NCBI GenBank assembly: GCA_001600615.1
Contig: BCKK01000003.1
Coordinates: forward strand, 632,500 to 696,499
Direction of reading: 5' to 3'
Source of the DNA: Dioszegia crocea
Lineage: Eukaryota > Basidiomycota > Tremellomycetes > Tremellales > Bulleribasidiaceae
DNA: 64,000 nucleotides
Shown here piece after piece: positions 9,235-20,973 of this stretch (position 1 is the stretch's first letter; the number at the start of each line of letters is the position of its first letter). The position numbers were made by a program, and so were the translations under genes. Under the pieces are notes generated by a model, which saw only the letters and a list, made by a program, of their open reading frames with translations, did not search any database and had not been told where the DNA came from.

Positions 9235-11986
9235 CTACTGACTTGGGATGTTGAACAGCGCTCCCCAATCTTCACCCCCTCCACCCGCATCAAACGCCAG
9301 CTCGGCCCCCATCCCACTCGTACCCATTTGCTCCTGCACCAAACCCCCTCTCCCAGCCTCCACCTCACTCATAAACCCAAACAGCTCATCCCACGCCGCC
9401 TGATCCATTCCACTCTCATTAAGCGCCTTTGTAATTTCTTCCAGAGACATATCCGGCAATTCCCCATCGCCCGCCCCCGAAAGCACATTACTGACACCCT
9501 CTCCTTGCCCCATGGCAATCTCCAATCCTACACCCAACCCCACACCCGCCTCTCTGCCCTCTTGCACTGGCGTAAAGCTATTCCTCAGCCCACTCTTGTT
9601 CTTCTCCGGTGTCAACCGCATTGGTATCCCACTGCTATCGACTGGACTAGGTCCAAACATGCTGCTCAATGGTGAAAAGTCCGGACTGCTCATGAGCAAT
9701 GTCGATATCGAACCATGTCCGCCTGCCGTACCGCTGGGGATGTAGGGTGGGGAAGAAGGGGGTAAGGCCGAAAAGTCAAAGCTGGATTTAGGGGATGACG
9801 AGCGGAAGAGATCCGACTCCATCTCTGCGACATGTTTGCGCTTGTTGTGTTTCCGGGGTGAACGACGGGGGAGGGGCTGTTCCGCGAACTTGTCGAGACT
9901 CTCTTCGAATGCGTCAATGTCAAAGAGAGTGGACAGGTCCGTGTCCCAATTGGCATTCATGTGCTGGTCGTCCGAAGGCAATTGCAGGGATTGGATCCCG
10001 CTATGCGCATTATGCCTGTGCCGACCGACACTCGAGCTTGGGCCGGCGATAGGTAGGGGTTCGAATGCTTCCTCAGGCTTAACAGCGCGAGTCCCCGGGT
10101 TTACCCAACCACCAGGCGAAGACGCCGTCCTGCCCACGGATTCATCCCAAGTGACATTTCGCATAGTCTTTGCGCGGGTAGATTGGGCGGGCGAGGTGGC
10201 AGGTGCTGCCTTTGCGGGATTGAGCTTGGAGCGGGGTAGAGTGCTGGTAGGAGGTCGACGGAGAGCGATGCGCTCGGCATCCAGGTCGGCAGCAGTTGAG
10301 AGGGATCGTTTGAATGCCGCCGTGTTGGGGGTGGAAGAGGATTGTTTCGCTTTGGCTGCAGAGGCCTCGGCTCGGGATACGAGGGAGGGATTGAGAATAC
10401 GTGGTACGGCTTTACCAGGGACGCGAGGTCGTTCGTGTACATCCTCATCGACTGCACTCCACATATTGGGCGGGCGCATTTCTTTCCGAGAGTTCCAGTA
10501 TAGACCACAGGCTAAATATTAGCCTTGTAAAATGTATTCAGTAGTCAGACTTACCGTTGCACACCTTGACCGCCGTCCCATCGTCCATTGTCCTACTCCG
10601 CCAAACGCTACTCTTTGTTCGTCCGCAATTATAACACTTCATCTCGCTCCCGCACTCATCCGGATGATCGTGCTTAACCCTCTTTGCCGCCGTGCCCGTT
10701 TGGCCCATCGTACTCTCCGCCAACGTCTGTCCCGCCGTTTTCTCCAGCAGATCAAGGAACGCAGGCGAGGCAAGTAACCGATGCACCTGATCCTTCGTCA
10801 GACTCGCCGGGTTGTTATACACCGCAGCTGGGATGGAAGGGAGGAGTAGCTTAGAGTCGAATTCTGGAGCGGGGCTGTCCCGGCCAAATTTGCCAGCGTT
10901 GGTGTTGATGTCAATGAGCGCTCGGTCGTCCATCTTGGTAGGGGAAGCTTTACGCTTGGTCGCGCTGGTGCTTGCCCGAGTTTGGCGCCCGGTGGAGGAT
11001 AGTGGTGCCGGAACAGGTTCGGAGCGAGGGGTACCAGAGCCGGTTACACGGGGAGGTTGAATACGCGTCGAAGACCGCACAGGAGCTGGAGACGATGTCA
11101 AGTCGACGATTTTAGGTTCCACCTTTACGCCTGAATTGGCCACAGCCCGCCTGGCGGGTGTGCCAACCTGTGACGAAGGAGAATTCGCCGCTGTCACACC
11201 CTCGGGTCCAGGTAATGGCCCCGACATCGGCATGCCTTGCGGTCTGAACGAGATATTCACCTCCAATCCCCAACTCCCTTCTTCATCCGCCATCATCAGC
11301 GCCTCGAGCGCGCTCATACCTTCCGTTCCCGGCTGGGACGATATAAAGTCGACCGACCGGACCAAGCGACCCGTGATGAGTGTCTTTCCTTGCCCCGGCT
11401 CATTCAATGCCCAGCTGACTAGACCCTTGCCAGACCATACGTCCCCGGCAATAGATGAGGATGGGGCCGATGAAGGGGAAGATTGGCCAGAGAAGGGACC
11501 GGCAGGTGAAGAGGCGCGATCAGAGCGCAAGTGGGAAGGAATGGCGGATCGTTGGCGTCGAAGTATAGTTTCACGCGTGTCGAGGACGTATAGTGATCTG
11601 TCCGGGGTATCAGAGGAGAATGGGTGTAATTCAGGACTGTGAATCAGCATAAGCCAAATTCAAATTGCTGATCGAGTCAGACGTACCTGGCAAAAAGCAC
11701 CCCCTGGACTACAATTTTCAACGGTATAGAACCCCATGTCTCTTCCTTCCCGTCGGTCGGCTTGGTCTTTGACGCGGTATTGGCATGCACGTAGACCTGT
11801 TGCGGAGCAGGGAAGAGGGCAGTGAAGGTGGAAGAAGTTGAAGGGAGGTGATAGTTCACCAAGACTTCAGGGTCAGCACTGTCACGACGATTTGCTTCCC
11901 AAAGACGCGACATGAAATTTTGGTGCGCAGAAGTACTTACCTGGCAAAGAGTGGATTTTGTTGGATGCTGGGGCGTTGGCTCCCAT
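9235..11986 (-). CDS. Ams2/Spt21-like transcription regulator with GATA-type zinc finger
   Basis: Four exons (11941-11986, 11687-11864, 10555-11636, 9235-10511) give 860 aa. The N-terminal 200 aa resemble the Ams2/Spt21 N-terminal domain: PLKIVVQGVLFASPEL, then GKGLVSWALNEPGQGKTLI, then WGLEVNISFRP. Residues about 409-437 form a zinc finger, CYNCGRTKSSVWRS ... VKVCNACGLYW, continuing NSRKEMRP. This is GATA-like but the spacing is Cys-X2-Cys-X21-Cys-X2-Cys, longer than the usual 17-18. The remaining 420 aa are Pro/Ser-rich and acidic near the end. S. pombe Ams2 is a GATA-type factor activating core histone genes in S phase and needed for CENP-A loading; S. cerevisiae Spt21 does the same job without the finger. 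A histone-gene role here is inferred from this resemblance. Confidence 0.7.
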
Positions 11987-12690
11987 TGCCGATAGGGAGT
12001 TGAAGAGGAGATTTGTAGAGATGTGCTCGGGCTATATGGCACGCGACACGAGGGAAGGAAATTGATCAAGCGAAGTGGGAAGTGTCGTTATGGCGTCGCG
12101 TGTCCTGAGAAAGAGTGCGGTGTGGTATTGAGGCTGTATAGGTATGAGAATGAAAATCAAGGATAAAGAAAGACTTGGGATGTAAGAGATGGCTCGACCT
12201 ATATATCTATGTGAATGATGAGCAGGGTCTATGGGCTGAATTCAGGTGCGTCACCTCCCTCTCTCCCTTTGGGCCAAACATCCAGGTTTCACGTGGCGTA
12301 AAGGGTCAAACGCGTCTAGACTGTACGTTACCCAAAATCAGTCGCGTCTGGTGATACACGCCTTGCGTGATTGTGGCAAGCAAGTCCCTATTGTCCCCTC
12401 CATCCACTGGATCGCCCTTCATAGTAGACGGACGCCCATCGCAAGCGCGAAGCGCTGCAATTTGAATGTGACCGTTTGCTTCGCCCCATTCGGCCTGCTT
12501 GTGGAGATTCTACTATACTATATCTACTTCTTGTTCCCGCTCCGTGCAAATCCGCCTCTAGTCTCCCGCTCCCTGTACCCAACTACCATGAGATGATGAC
12601 ACCCACCGCGCCCTGCCCAACCCATCCGTCCGAGATCGATGTGACGAGACGTGGCCGCTTGGATGTAGCAAGACCCGACGATCGAGCGGT
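11987..12690. other. Intergenic region, upstream of the Ams2-like gene
   Basis: Pyrimidine-rich stretches and scattered short frames only; it is the promoter side of the Ams2/Spt21-like gene and the 3' flank of the carbonic anhydrase gene. Confidence 0.5.
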
Positions 12691-13768
12691 TTAGGCACTT
12701 TCGGTAGGAGGCCCCACGGAGATCCCAAGGTCCCGTAAACGACCAGACTTGATGTCGTAGACCTGGAGGATCAGCTTGAGTCACTCGTCACGTACTGAAA
12801 CGCGAGACGCATTCGCATCCCGTCAGCCATAAAATTGCACTCACCCAACCATGCACCCAAACCTTCTTGCCTTCCCCTCGACCCGCCCTGGCCCAACTAT
12901 CCCTCATCGCCTCACTATCGCATACATTCGCGACCCCAACCTTGACATTCTCCTCGATAAGCTTGTCGACTGAGCATCCCTCGAGAGAGTGGCGGAGGGT
13001 GACGATGGGCTCGATAAAGCGCATAAGGGGGGTGTCGGAGGTGTCGTTCTCCTCGAATTTGGGGTCGGGGAGACCGTGTGCTACGACACAACCTCCACAA
13101 CCGGAGTGGCCGCACACGATGACTAGAGTATCAGCATTATATGCTTTGCAAAGCATGAGCTTTGATAGTGGACATACCGTGCTCAACCCCGACTGGTCCA
13201 ACCGCATATTCCAGTAGACCATTCGCAGAGTCGTCGTCTGGTCTGAACTGGTTGGCGACATTGCGCTACACCGTCAGCTGTGTCGCTTGATGAGAGATCA
13301 ATGAGTTCCGCACAACTTACCAAGACGAAAACGTCTCCTGGTTTCCGATCAAGAATGACACTCTCGGGAACTCGCGAGTCGGCACAACCGATCCACAGAA
13401 TCTTGGGAGCCTGCAGATCAGCATCTGCCACCATACCGCCTTCCCAAAGGATATTTGGCGCTGCATTTGTAGGCGAGATCAAAACTCACTTGACCCTTAG
13501 ACAGCTTCTCAAGCAACTCTGGCTCCTGCGCCTTGATCTCCTTGGCCCATTTCTCATTCGCAGCCATGAGCTCAGTCAATTGCGGAAATTGCTCCAGCAC
13601 TGCCTCTCCTTGGCGCTCTGGGTATTGTCTCTGGACGCCAGTCATTTCGTTGAGCTGATCAAGGGGTGAGGTTGACGTAGAGGTATACCGGGATTGACGT
13701 GGACCGTGCTGTGTGGAAGGGAGCAAAGTCTTCGAATGAACAATGGACAACGGTCGAGTTGCCAACAA
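12691..13768 (-). CDS. Beta-class carbonic anhydrase
   Basis: Five exons (13490-13768, 13321-13410, 13178-13265, 12845-13122, 12691-12762) give 268 aa. All catalytic residues are present: Cys102, Asp104 and Arg106 in IGCADSRVPE, and His158 and Cys161 in VCGHSGCGG, the zinc ligands and the Asp/Arg dyad of beta carbonic anhydrases. It also has FRNVANQF-type (LRNVANQF) and the C-terminal VYDIKSGRLRDLG typical of the class. The enzyme hydrates CO2 to bicarbonate, supplying carboxylases and CO2 sensing in fungi. The first 35 residues are Ser/Thr/Arg-rich with few acids (MLATRPLSIVHSK), compatible with a mitochondrial presequence, but an internal start at the later Met would give a cytosolic form. 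The small last exon encodes 23 residues plus the stop. Confidence 0.93.
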
Positions 13769-14606
13769 CTTCGAAGCACCCCCGCCTACTCTTTTATAAG
13801 CGTGTGCGACACACAGGTCCGGGCGAGAAGTAAAGGTGTGTGCTGCACGGGCTCTTTCGGGGATGAGTGCGTGATGGCCGAGAGACGCTCCAAGTTGGGC
13901 GAGTCGGAGCGGAATGGTGGGTGGTTCTTAATCGCTGAGAGAGGGGATGCAAAGTAGTTAAGGTCGTAGATGGAAGTCTTGAACTGGGGCTGAACGGTGT
14001 ATGTATAGGAGGGGAATGATGGCTTGACTCAAACCGGTTTTAGTCGGATCTCGCAAGATTTTGGGGGAGACCACGTTGCTTCCGACGGAACTAGCTAATC
14101 TCGATCACTGCCAGGCCCCGGAGTCAGATAAGCGGAAGCCCGACACGGGGCTCCGCATTCCGTCCAGCCAGCTCAACGAAGCTCAACAGCACATTTTGTA
14201 CACATCGCTCGGCAGCGCATGCTGGACGGCCCAAGGTCATAAAGAGGCCTGTAGATTGTACCTACTGGACTGACATCTCTTATCGTGCTGACGTCCTATC
14301 GCCGGCGGCAATAAATCTGTGGGGCAAATGGGGGTGTGTGTATTGTGTGTGTGTGTGTGTGTGCTGAGTGCTCCTCGTGTTTCATCATCAGATCTAGAGC
14401 GGCCCAAGCGCGAAGGATCGAGGGTGGCACGTGTGTCTCACTGTCCCCCATCCTCGAGGGGTATGTGAGTAGGTCGTACCATATCGGTGCATCCGTCTGT
14501 TCGTCAGTCAAGACGGAATGCAAAGCCAAATCATGATCATTTTGATGCAACAAACTCTATAATGAAGTCCGACTGCCGCCCACCCCCACTTCTACCCAAC
14601 ATCTAC
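13769..14606. other. Intergenic region with a short GT microsatellite
   Basis: Upstream side of the carbonic anhydrase gene and 3' flank of the SPF1 gene. A run of alternating GT at about 14333-14363 is the only repeat. No convincing gene. Confidence 0.5.
14333..14363. repeat. (GT)n microsatellite, imperfect
   Basis: GTGTGTG, an ATT interruption, then eight or more GT units in the SPF1 3' flank. Confidence 0.9.
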
Positions 14607-17600
14607 CTACTGCTTCTTCTTAATCACCTCCTTAATCTCCGGCAAAACCTCCCCTACCTTCTCCGCAGCAACTTCCAACTTCTCCTTGGCTATCCGTACA
14701 GCTGTCTCTGCACGACGTTTGATCCGCCTGTCTTCTCCCCGAGTAACAATCTCCCCAGGAGCCAAATCGGCAAAGAGTGCTTTACAGCCTGTTTCTACGG
14801 CCCAGCAGAGTCCGAAATCTAAGACCATGGCGATTGAGAGTTTGATTTTGAACTAAGGATAGTCAGCTTTTGCCATTTCGGGTTATACGGCACTGGAAAG
14901 CTTACTTCTCCAGTCATAGGCACAAGTTGTAACCAGCTGTTTAGCTCAGGCATGAATTCCGTAGCACCGGCGTAGGCTACGGCGGAAGCACCGAGGAGAC
15001 CGTAGTACAATGGCGGGTTCTCGCGGATACCTTCACGGAATGGTCGGCCCTGGTATACGTCAGCTTACGGCCCGGGTGGTCGGGGACGCCAAAACTGACC
15101 TGGAAGTTCAAGACGAATGTAGACACTTGTTGACTGAGTCCAAGGAGGTAGATGGCAGTGTTTAGCAAGGATGGCTCGAACTTCTTGTCGAGGTCAATCT
15201 CGCCGCGGCTGAGGTCGTCAGCTTGACTCTACACCGACAGTATGGAACATCTAACTGACGATTCGAGGAATTTGGCCAAACCAGTAATGTAGACCAAAGC
15301 GACGATATGTACCGCAAACTGCAGCAGGACCGACAGCAGGACATAAAAGTTGAAGATGTTGCCAAGCGGTCGTTCCCTTGAAAGCTTCTCAACGGGCTAT
15401 ATCCGTCAGCTACCGACGTGGTGGGAATCCAAGTATGCGACAACTCACCTTGGCACGCGAGATACACAAGAAGCAAACACTCATCATCATTCCGGTAATA
15501 GTAACTTGATAGTCCCCAAACTTGATACCATCGAGATACTGTACCGATAGCGAGTAGGCGGTGATGAGGCAGTTGAGAGCGAGGATCTTGTACATTTGGA
15601 TAGTGGCGACGAGGGTACATCGGCCTTGACGGATAATGTTGGTGACTGCGGTGTGAGCTGATGCCTGGACAATGGGGGCAATGGTAACTCACTAGCAGAG
15701 ACATTTGATAGTTTACTCGTGAATGGAGCAGCACAGGACGCGTCTCCGAGTTTGATCTGAGGTACCTCGCTATCTTCGTCCATCTCGGATAGCTTGGCAG
15801 TGATGGTCGTCATATCAAACTAGATTGTCAGTTTTTCAACTTCGACAAACGTCAAAATAATCAAGGAACTGACCTTATCCAACGGACTAGTCTTCTTGGC
15901 AATCTTATGATCCGCAGCAACCTTCTCCTGAGTCTTGACAAGCTCCGGGTACGCATCGCGCAGCATAGGTGGTGGCGCAGGTGGGGGTTGACCAAACCTG
16001 GCCGACAGGCTAATTTGCTGTTCATAGACCTTCTTCATCCGCTCCATCTTTTGATGCTCTGCAATCTTGGTAAGATCCTCCGCTGTACCCTCGAGGAGGG
16101 CAACACCGATATGCGCAGCTTTGAGCGCACCGACATCATTCGTTCCGTCTCCAGCCATGAGTGTCGTATAGCCCAAATCGCGTAATGTGTGAAGGATGAA
16201 TTCTTTTTGGTTGGGCGAGACTCGGGCGTAAACCCAGGTATGTTGAGCGAGTAGAGGCCAAGTAGGGAGTGGTTCGTACTGCTTTAACGCAGCGCCGGTT
16301 ATGCAGATATCGTAGTTGGCCAAAATGTCAGCGTCGAGGGGTTCGGAAGGGTTGCAAGGGATAATTTTGGTTTCTTCGACGTTGCGCCAGACGAGTTCTG
16401 GTATTTTAGCAAGGAGCACTTGGAACACAGCGGAATACTTACCATCTGTAGTTGTACCCTCTTTCAAATCCAAAATCATAGCTTGACGATCCATGATTTC
16501 GACATCCTTGGCGACGTGAACAGCTGTAAGCGGGTTATCACCGGTGATCATGATACACTAATCGTCAGCCACGCCTTGGTATCTGCTGGAAGGAGCTTAC
16601 TCGGTGCGAGGAATCATTTAACATCTGGATGGTCTCAATCGCATCCGGCTTGAGTGGACAGTGGAAGACCAGGAATCCAGCAAAAGTAAGGTTACATTCG
16701 ACATCGCCTCGGGGTGTGGTATTGATCTGTCAAATCAGCTCTCTCCAAAACCAGCCGACTCACCTTCTCAGGCTGGATATTCATCATTTTTGTTCCCAAA
16801 GCCAACACCCTACTTCCTCGACGGGTATACCACCGATAAGTCTCATCATACCATTCCGGCACATCGACGTACATCCCCTTAAGCGTCTCAGGCGCGCCCT
16901 TGACTGCTGCAATCCATTTCCGGCCCTGTGCGTCATTGACAGAAGAGATAGTCGACATGCGTTTAAGAGCAGAGGAGAATTGATATCGACGACGAACATG
17001 AACTTGGGATCGGTGAGGTGCGTCTTTGGCATTCGGGGAGATTTGGTCGCCTGTATCATTAGCACGGACAATTTAGGACGATCATAACATGACTCACCCT
17101 TTGACAATTTCCAGTCTAGCGCGCTGAGTGTTGTCTTCTCCATAGGGTCTCCAACGACCGTTCCATCTTCCAGCAAAACCAGAGCGTGGGCCGCAGCGAG
17201 GGTAAGAGTCGTCTCGCGTCCAGTCTCCGTAACGGGGGTGAGCTTCTTCGGGTCGCTGTCGCTGATTCCGTCAGTACTTCTTCCTTCTATCAAACAGGAT
17301 ATTACTCACTTTACACCAGCAACGCCCTCAACGACCAAATCCGTTCCGGTAATCGTACCCGTCTTGTCAAAGCAACAAACATCAACCCGACCGGCAAAGG
17401 GAATCCGGAATGGCTCGGTGCAAAAGATGGCGTATTTCTGAAGTGCGACGAGCGAGGCATTGACGGCGAGTGAAAGTTCCATAGGAAGCTCTGGAGGGAC
17501 GACAGAGGTGATGATGAGGATACAGTCCAAGAGGAGTTTACCCTTCTTCATGCCCCGCTCAAGTCCTGCATGTCAGCACTTTATTCACAAGCGCTCGATC

Positions 17601-19303
17601 GCAGACTCACCCTTGATCCAAACGTAGGCAGAGGCGGCAATAGCGAAGATGAGCAAGAAACCAATAAAGAGGAAACTCTCAAAGTTGTTGGCGGACATGC
17701 GCTCAGTTGAGAAAATCATAGTTCGCACAAGCTGGCCTTGGGTCGTACCGAAACCTGTTCGAAGCACGACGGCGAGACATCCATCATCGGGAGCTGTACT
17801 ATCAGCACGGTGCCAAATGACCACACATTTCAAACTCACTCTGTAAGTTGCCCTCGCTGGATTTCTCCACCTGCAACGCCTTTGTGCCACTGAACAAGAT
17901 TGAGTTTCTGTCGCTGCCGTTCATATCCAACGTATCGGTCCCATCGCGCAGTTCCACACTCTCCTTGAGAAGTGGTGTAGATTCTCCGGAGAGCATGGCC
18001 TCATTGACAATCGCTGTGCCGCTGAGCAGTAGGAGATCGCAGGGGATACCAGATTCGGGCTTGGTTCGAACTGACAAGCGTAAGCTTAGTGACTCTTGAC
18101 TGCCATGAACGTGAGAACGAGAACTTACGGACAGAGACAAGGTCTCCTGGTACAAGTTCAGAAGAAACAACCTCAATCCATCGGCCATCTCGGTATGCCT
18201 GAACGGGGTAGGGTGTAACGCTCATTGTTCGGAATTCGGTAAGGGTCTTGACTCGCTAAGCGGGTCAGCTTCGTTCGGACTTCGAGACATCCCAGACAAC
18301 TCACCTGGAAGACGACAGTACACTCGAAAACGACAAGCATAAACGCCGTAAACAGGGAATAATACCAGTATTCATCTAAGCACCAAAGCGCCACACAGAA
18401 CATCTGGAAGACGAAGAATGGCGCAACAGCGTGCTCAGCGAAGAGTTCGGTAAACTTTGGGATGGGGATGTGGCATTCGTTTGGTCCATATGTCGCCTTC
18501 AAAGACTGGAGGTCGGGGGCGGGGGCGCCTCCGGCAGCAGCCGCGGCTTTAGCGGCTGACGAAGGGTGAGTGACGATTCCGCGGGTCTTTTGATATGTTG
18601 ACAATGCCGGTGATGAGTCGCAGGGGTATGGGATGAGCGTGAAGACATTTGTTTCGGCTGGGGTATCAGATGGGTGCCTGAGCGAAACTTACGGTCAAGG
18701 ACGTAGGTATCTCTTTGGTAGATGAATGAATATGTAGGCTTGGAAGCGCCCGGGGCCTGTCATATAAGCTGTGGCCGCGTGGTTCATCCTCTGCGAAGCA
18801 AGATTCAACGTACGTGCTTGGAATCAAGAGGAACCATTTCTCCCTTGCCTTTGCCTTTCTTTGGGATGACCCTGACCTTCGACGCGGTCTTCAGTGACTT
18901 GGCCTGGAGATGTCAGCTATCTAGACTGCCTCAGAATACAGCACTCTTAAGCTCACCGTCCGGTACGCGATCCGCGAGTTCACCCTCGTGCTCCAGGCAG
19001 TGATTAAGAAACTGAGCGCATGGCCACCGAAGACCAGCACACAATATATGAAGGTCCATTCTTCAGATTTGATCCAGGATTCGTATCGATGGTAGTAGGT
19101 GAAGTATAGTAGTGGGTAGAGAGCTGGTCATCAGTGATACTCTGCGGCGCAGCTTGGGTCAACGTACTAAGGAAGGGGATACCATAGAGACGAGCTTGGA
19201 TTGGGATGGGGTTATGTAGCGAGATGCCCTCGATATCGGCCGATGATATGGCCGGTTGAGACGCCCTAGATGTTAGCTGTCGATACGACCTATCTACTCA
19301 CAT
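14607..19303 (-). CDS. SPF1: P5A-type ATPase (ER transmembrane-helix dislocase Spf1)
   Basis: About 20 exons encode a protein of roughly 1,200 aa. Ordered landmarks match P5A ATPases: N-terminal membrane part ([13 protein letters not shown]), [20 protein letters not shown], actuator motif [14 protein letters not shown], the class-specific PPELPMELS in the fourth core helix (about 17480), phosphorylation site [13 protein letters not shown] (17354-17368), nucleotide-domain [19 protein letters not shown] and hinge [20 protein letters not shown] (about 16118-16158), then six C-terminal helices and a basic tail ending KKKQ. Spf1/ATP13A1 removes mislocalised tail-anchored and signal-anchor helices from the ER membrane. 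The apparent start codon is split: A and T at 19302-19303, G at 19265, with a 36-nt intron between, and no in-frame ATG occurs elsewhere in the first exons. Individual splice sites were read by eye; a few may be off. Confidence 0.93.
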
Positions 19304-19594
19304 CTTTGCTGCCTGTATTGTGGTACAGGTATGGATGGATGAACGATTACGCCTGTGCGTTGAAGTTATCGGTGGAGGCGTGGAGGTCAAGCAAGCTGGA
19401 AAAGTGCCACACTCCCGGAGTGACGTAAACTCCGTCTCCCCTGCTGTCGCGTGGAGTCACACAGCCAGGCCTAGGCGCGTCTGGTAATAGAGCACAAAGG
19501 ACAACAGCCATCTATACCTGTTCCTCGTCAGCTGAGAGCTATTTCTCGACCCCCTATATCGCTCGTCCGTCAAGCGAGCGCACCCCCGCCAATA
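19304..19594. promoter_or_regulatory. Bidirectional promoter SPF1 / ERD2
   Basis: The 291 bp between the two start codons must drive both genes, which encode ER quality-control and retrieval factors. Short GC-rich blocks and a CTCCGTC pair are seen (19420-19440); I cannot identify a defined unfolded-protein-response element by eye. Confidence 0.5.
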
Positions 19595-20611
19595 ATGAAC
19601 ATCTTTCGTTTTCTAGGCGACCTTTCGCACCTCGCTTCGATATTTATCCTCCTTCATAAAATCCAACAATCACGCTCATGTCGAGGTATATCATTCAAGA
19701 CGCAGCTATTATACCTCATCGTCTTCTTGACGAGGTATATCGACCTCTTGACGGGACCCTACGTTAGCGTGTACAACACGTTAATGAAGCTGTTCTTCAT
19801 TGGAAGTACGGGTTATACTCTTTACCTCATGAGGGTTCGGTTTAGGTGAGTGCGCTGGATTAGGTGGAGATGGCTATGGTTGGACGGCAGCACAAGAGAA
19901 GAGATGCAGGAAGAGGGGGAACAGGGTGGATGATCCGCGAAGATCATCATGGATGGGTTTCATCGCACCGACATACCACTCGGCTAAACGATTACGCTTC
20001 CCTTCTTTCCAAATTCTACTAGTGTTCGCTTCGCTTAAGCCGAGCTGACTCCCAGACCAACCCAAGATGCCTCTCTCGACACTTTCAAACTCACCTACAT
20101 GATCCCACCCGTCATCCTTTTGGCCCTCATCTTCAACTATGCCTACACGCCCTTCGAGCTCACCTGGGCCTTCTCCATCTGGCTCGAGTCCGTCGCGATT
20201 TTGCCTCAGTTGTTCATGCTTCAGCGCACGGGCGAGGCGGAGGCCATCACCACGCACTACCTGGCTGCTTTGGGACTGTACCGAGGGTTGTATATCCCCA
20301 ACTGGATGTATAGGTATGTTAGGGTTTTTTTTAAAAGCCAATCCATCCCACTCTGCGCAATCGCTGACCCGGCAGATACTTCACAGAAGGCGCTTTCGAC
20401 CCTATTGCCGTTGTTGCTGGCTTGATACAAACTGCCATCTACGCCGACTTCGGCTACATAGTGAGTTGACTCACCCATTCGTGTCTTGGAGTGAATTAGT
20501 AGCTGACCATGTAGTACGTTACGAAGTGAGTACCATAGATATGCCTTCTTCCTGGACCAGAGCTGATCAAACAGAGTCCTCCGAGGCCAGAAATTCGAGC
20601 TGCCCGCATAG
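19595..20611 (+). CDS. ERD2: ER lumen protein-retaining receptor (KDEL/HDEL receptor)
   Basis: Five exons (19595-19845, 20056-20313, 20376-20460, 20515-20525, 20575-20611) give 213 aa, the normal length. It opens [20 protein letters not shown], has [19 protein letters not shown] and [29 protein letters not shown] and [14 protein letters not shown], and ends with [11 protein letters not shown], all hallmarks of Erd2 with seven membrane helices. The receptor binds HDEL-tailed chaperones in the cis-Golgi at low pH and returns them to the ER in COPI vesicles. Exon 4 is only 11 nt and is needed to encode YVTK before the basic tail motif. The gene is head-to-head with SPF1. Codon phase is kept across every junction. 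Confidence 0.96.
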
Positions 20612-20973
20612 GCAATACTCTTCAGAGGATCAAGTTTAGAAGAGGTCGACGAATAGAGGAGATGAACCCAAAATCTTGCATTGCGCGTGTACCTGGTCAT
20701 GACGCGCAGCAGGCCTGTCGCACTGAGCGAAAGCGACCCGTCTTCACATTTCATAGATCTTTATGAGCTATTCAGCACGCTGGACTCGTCTACGATACAT
20801 AGACAAGCTGTACTCTATCGGACCGGTCGGCCAGTCTGCGGCAGTGCCGTGACGGCATCTTCGCTTATCGACGGAAATTATGGTCCACTGCGAGTCGGGG
20901 CGTGGGATAGACTTGAAAAGTGTATATCTCCTCGTCAACAGACATATCCAGACACACACCTGAAGCGGTCAGC
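20612..20973. other. Intergenic region between ERD2 and oxidase gene
   Basis: Same-strand spacer of 362 bp holding the ERD2 terminator region and the oxidase promoter. No gene or repeat seen. Confidence 0.5.

Noticed and set aside
14333..14363. GT run as a functional Z-DNA or recombination site
   Set aside because: Short and imperfect; ordinary microsatellite.
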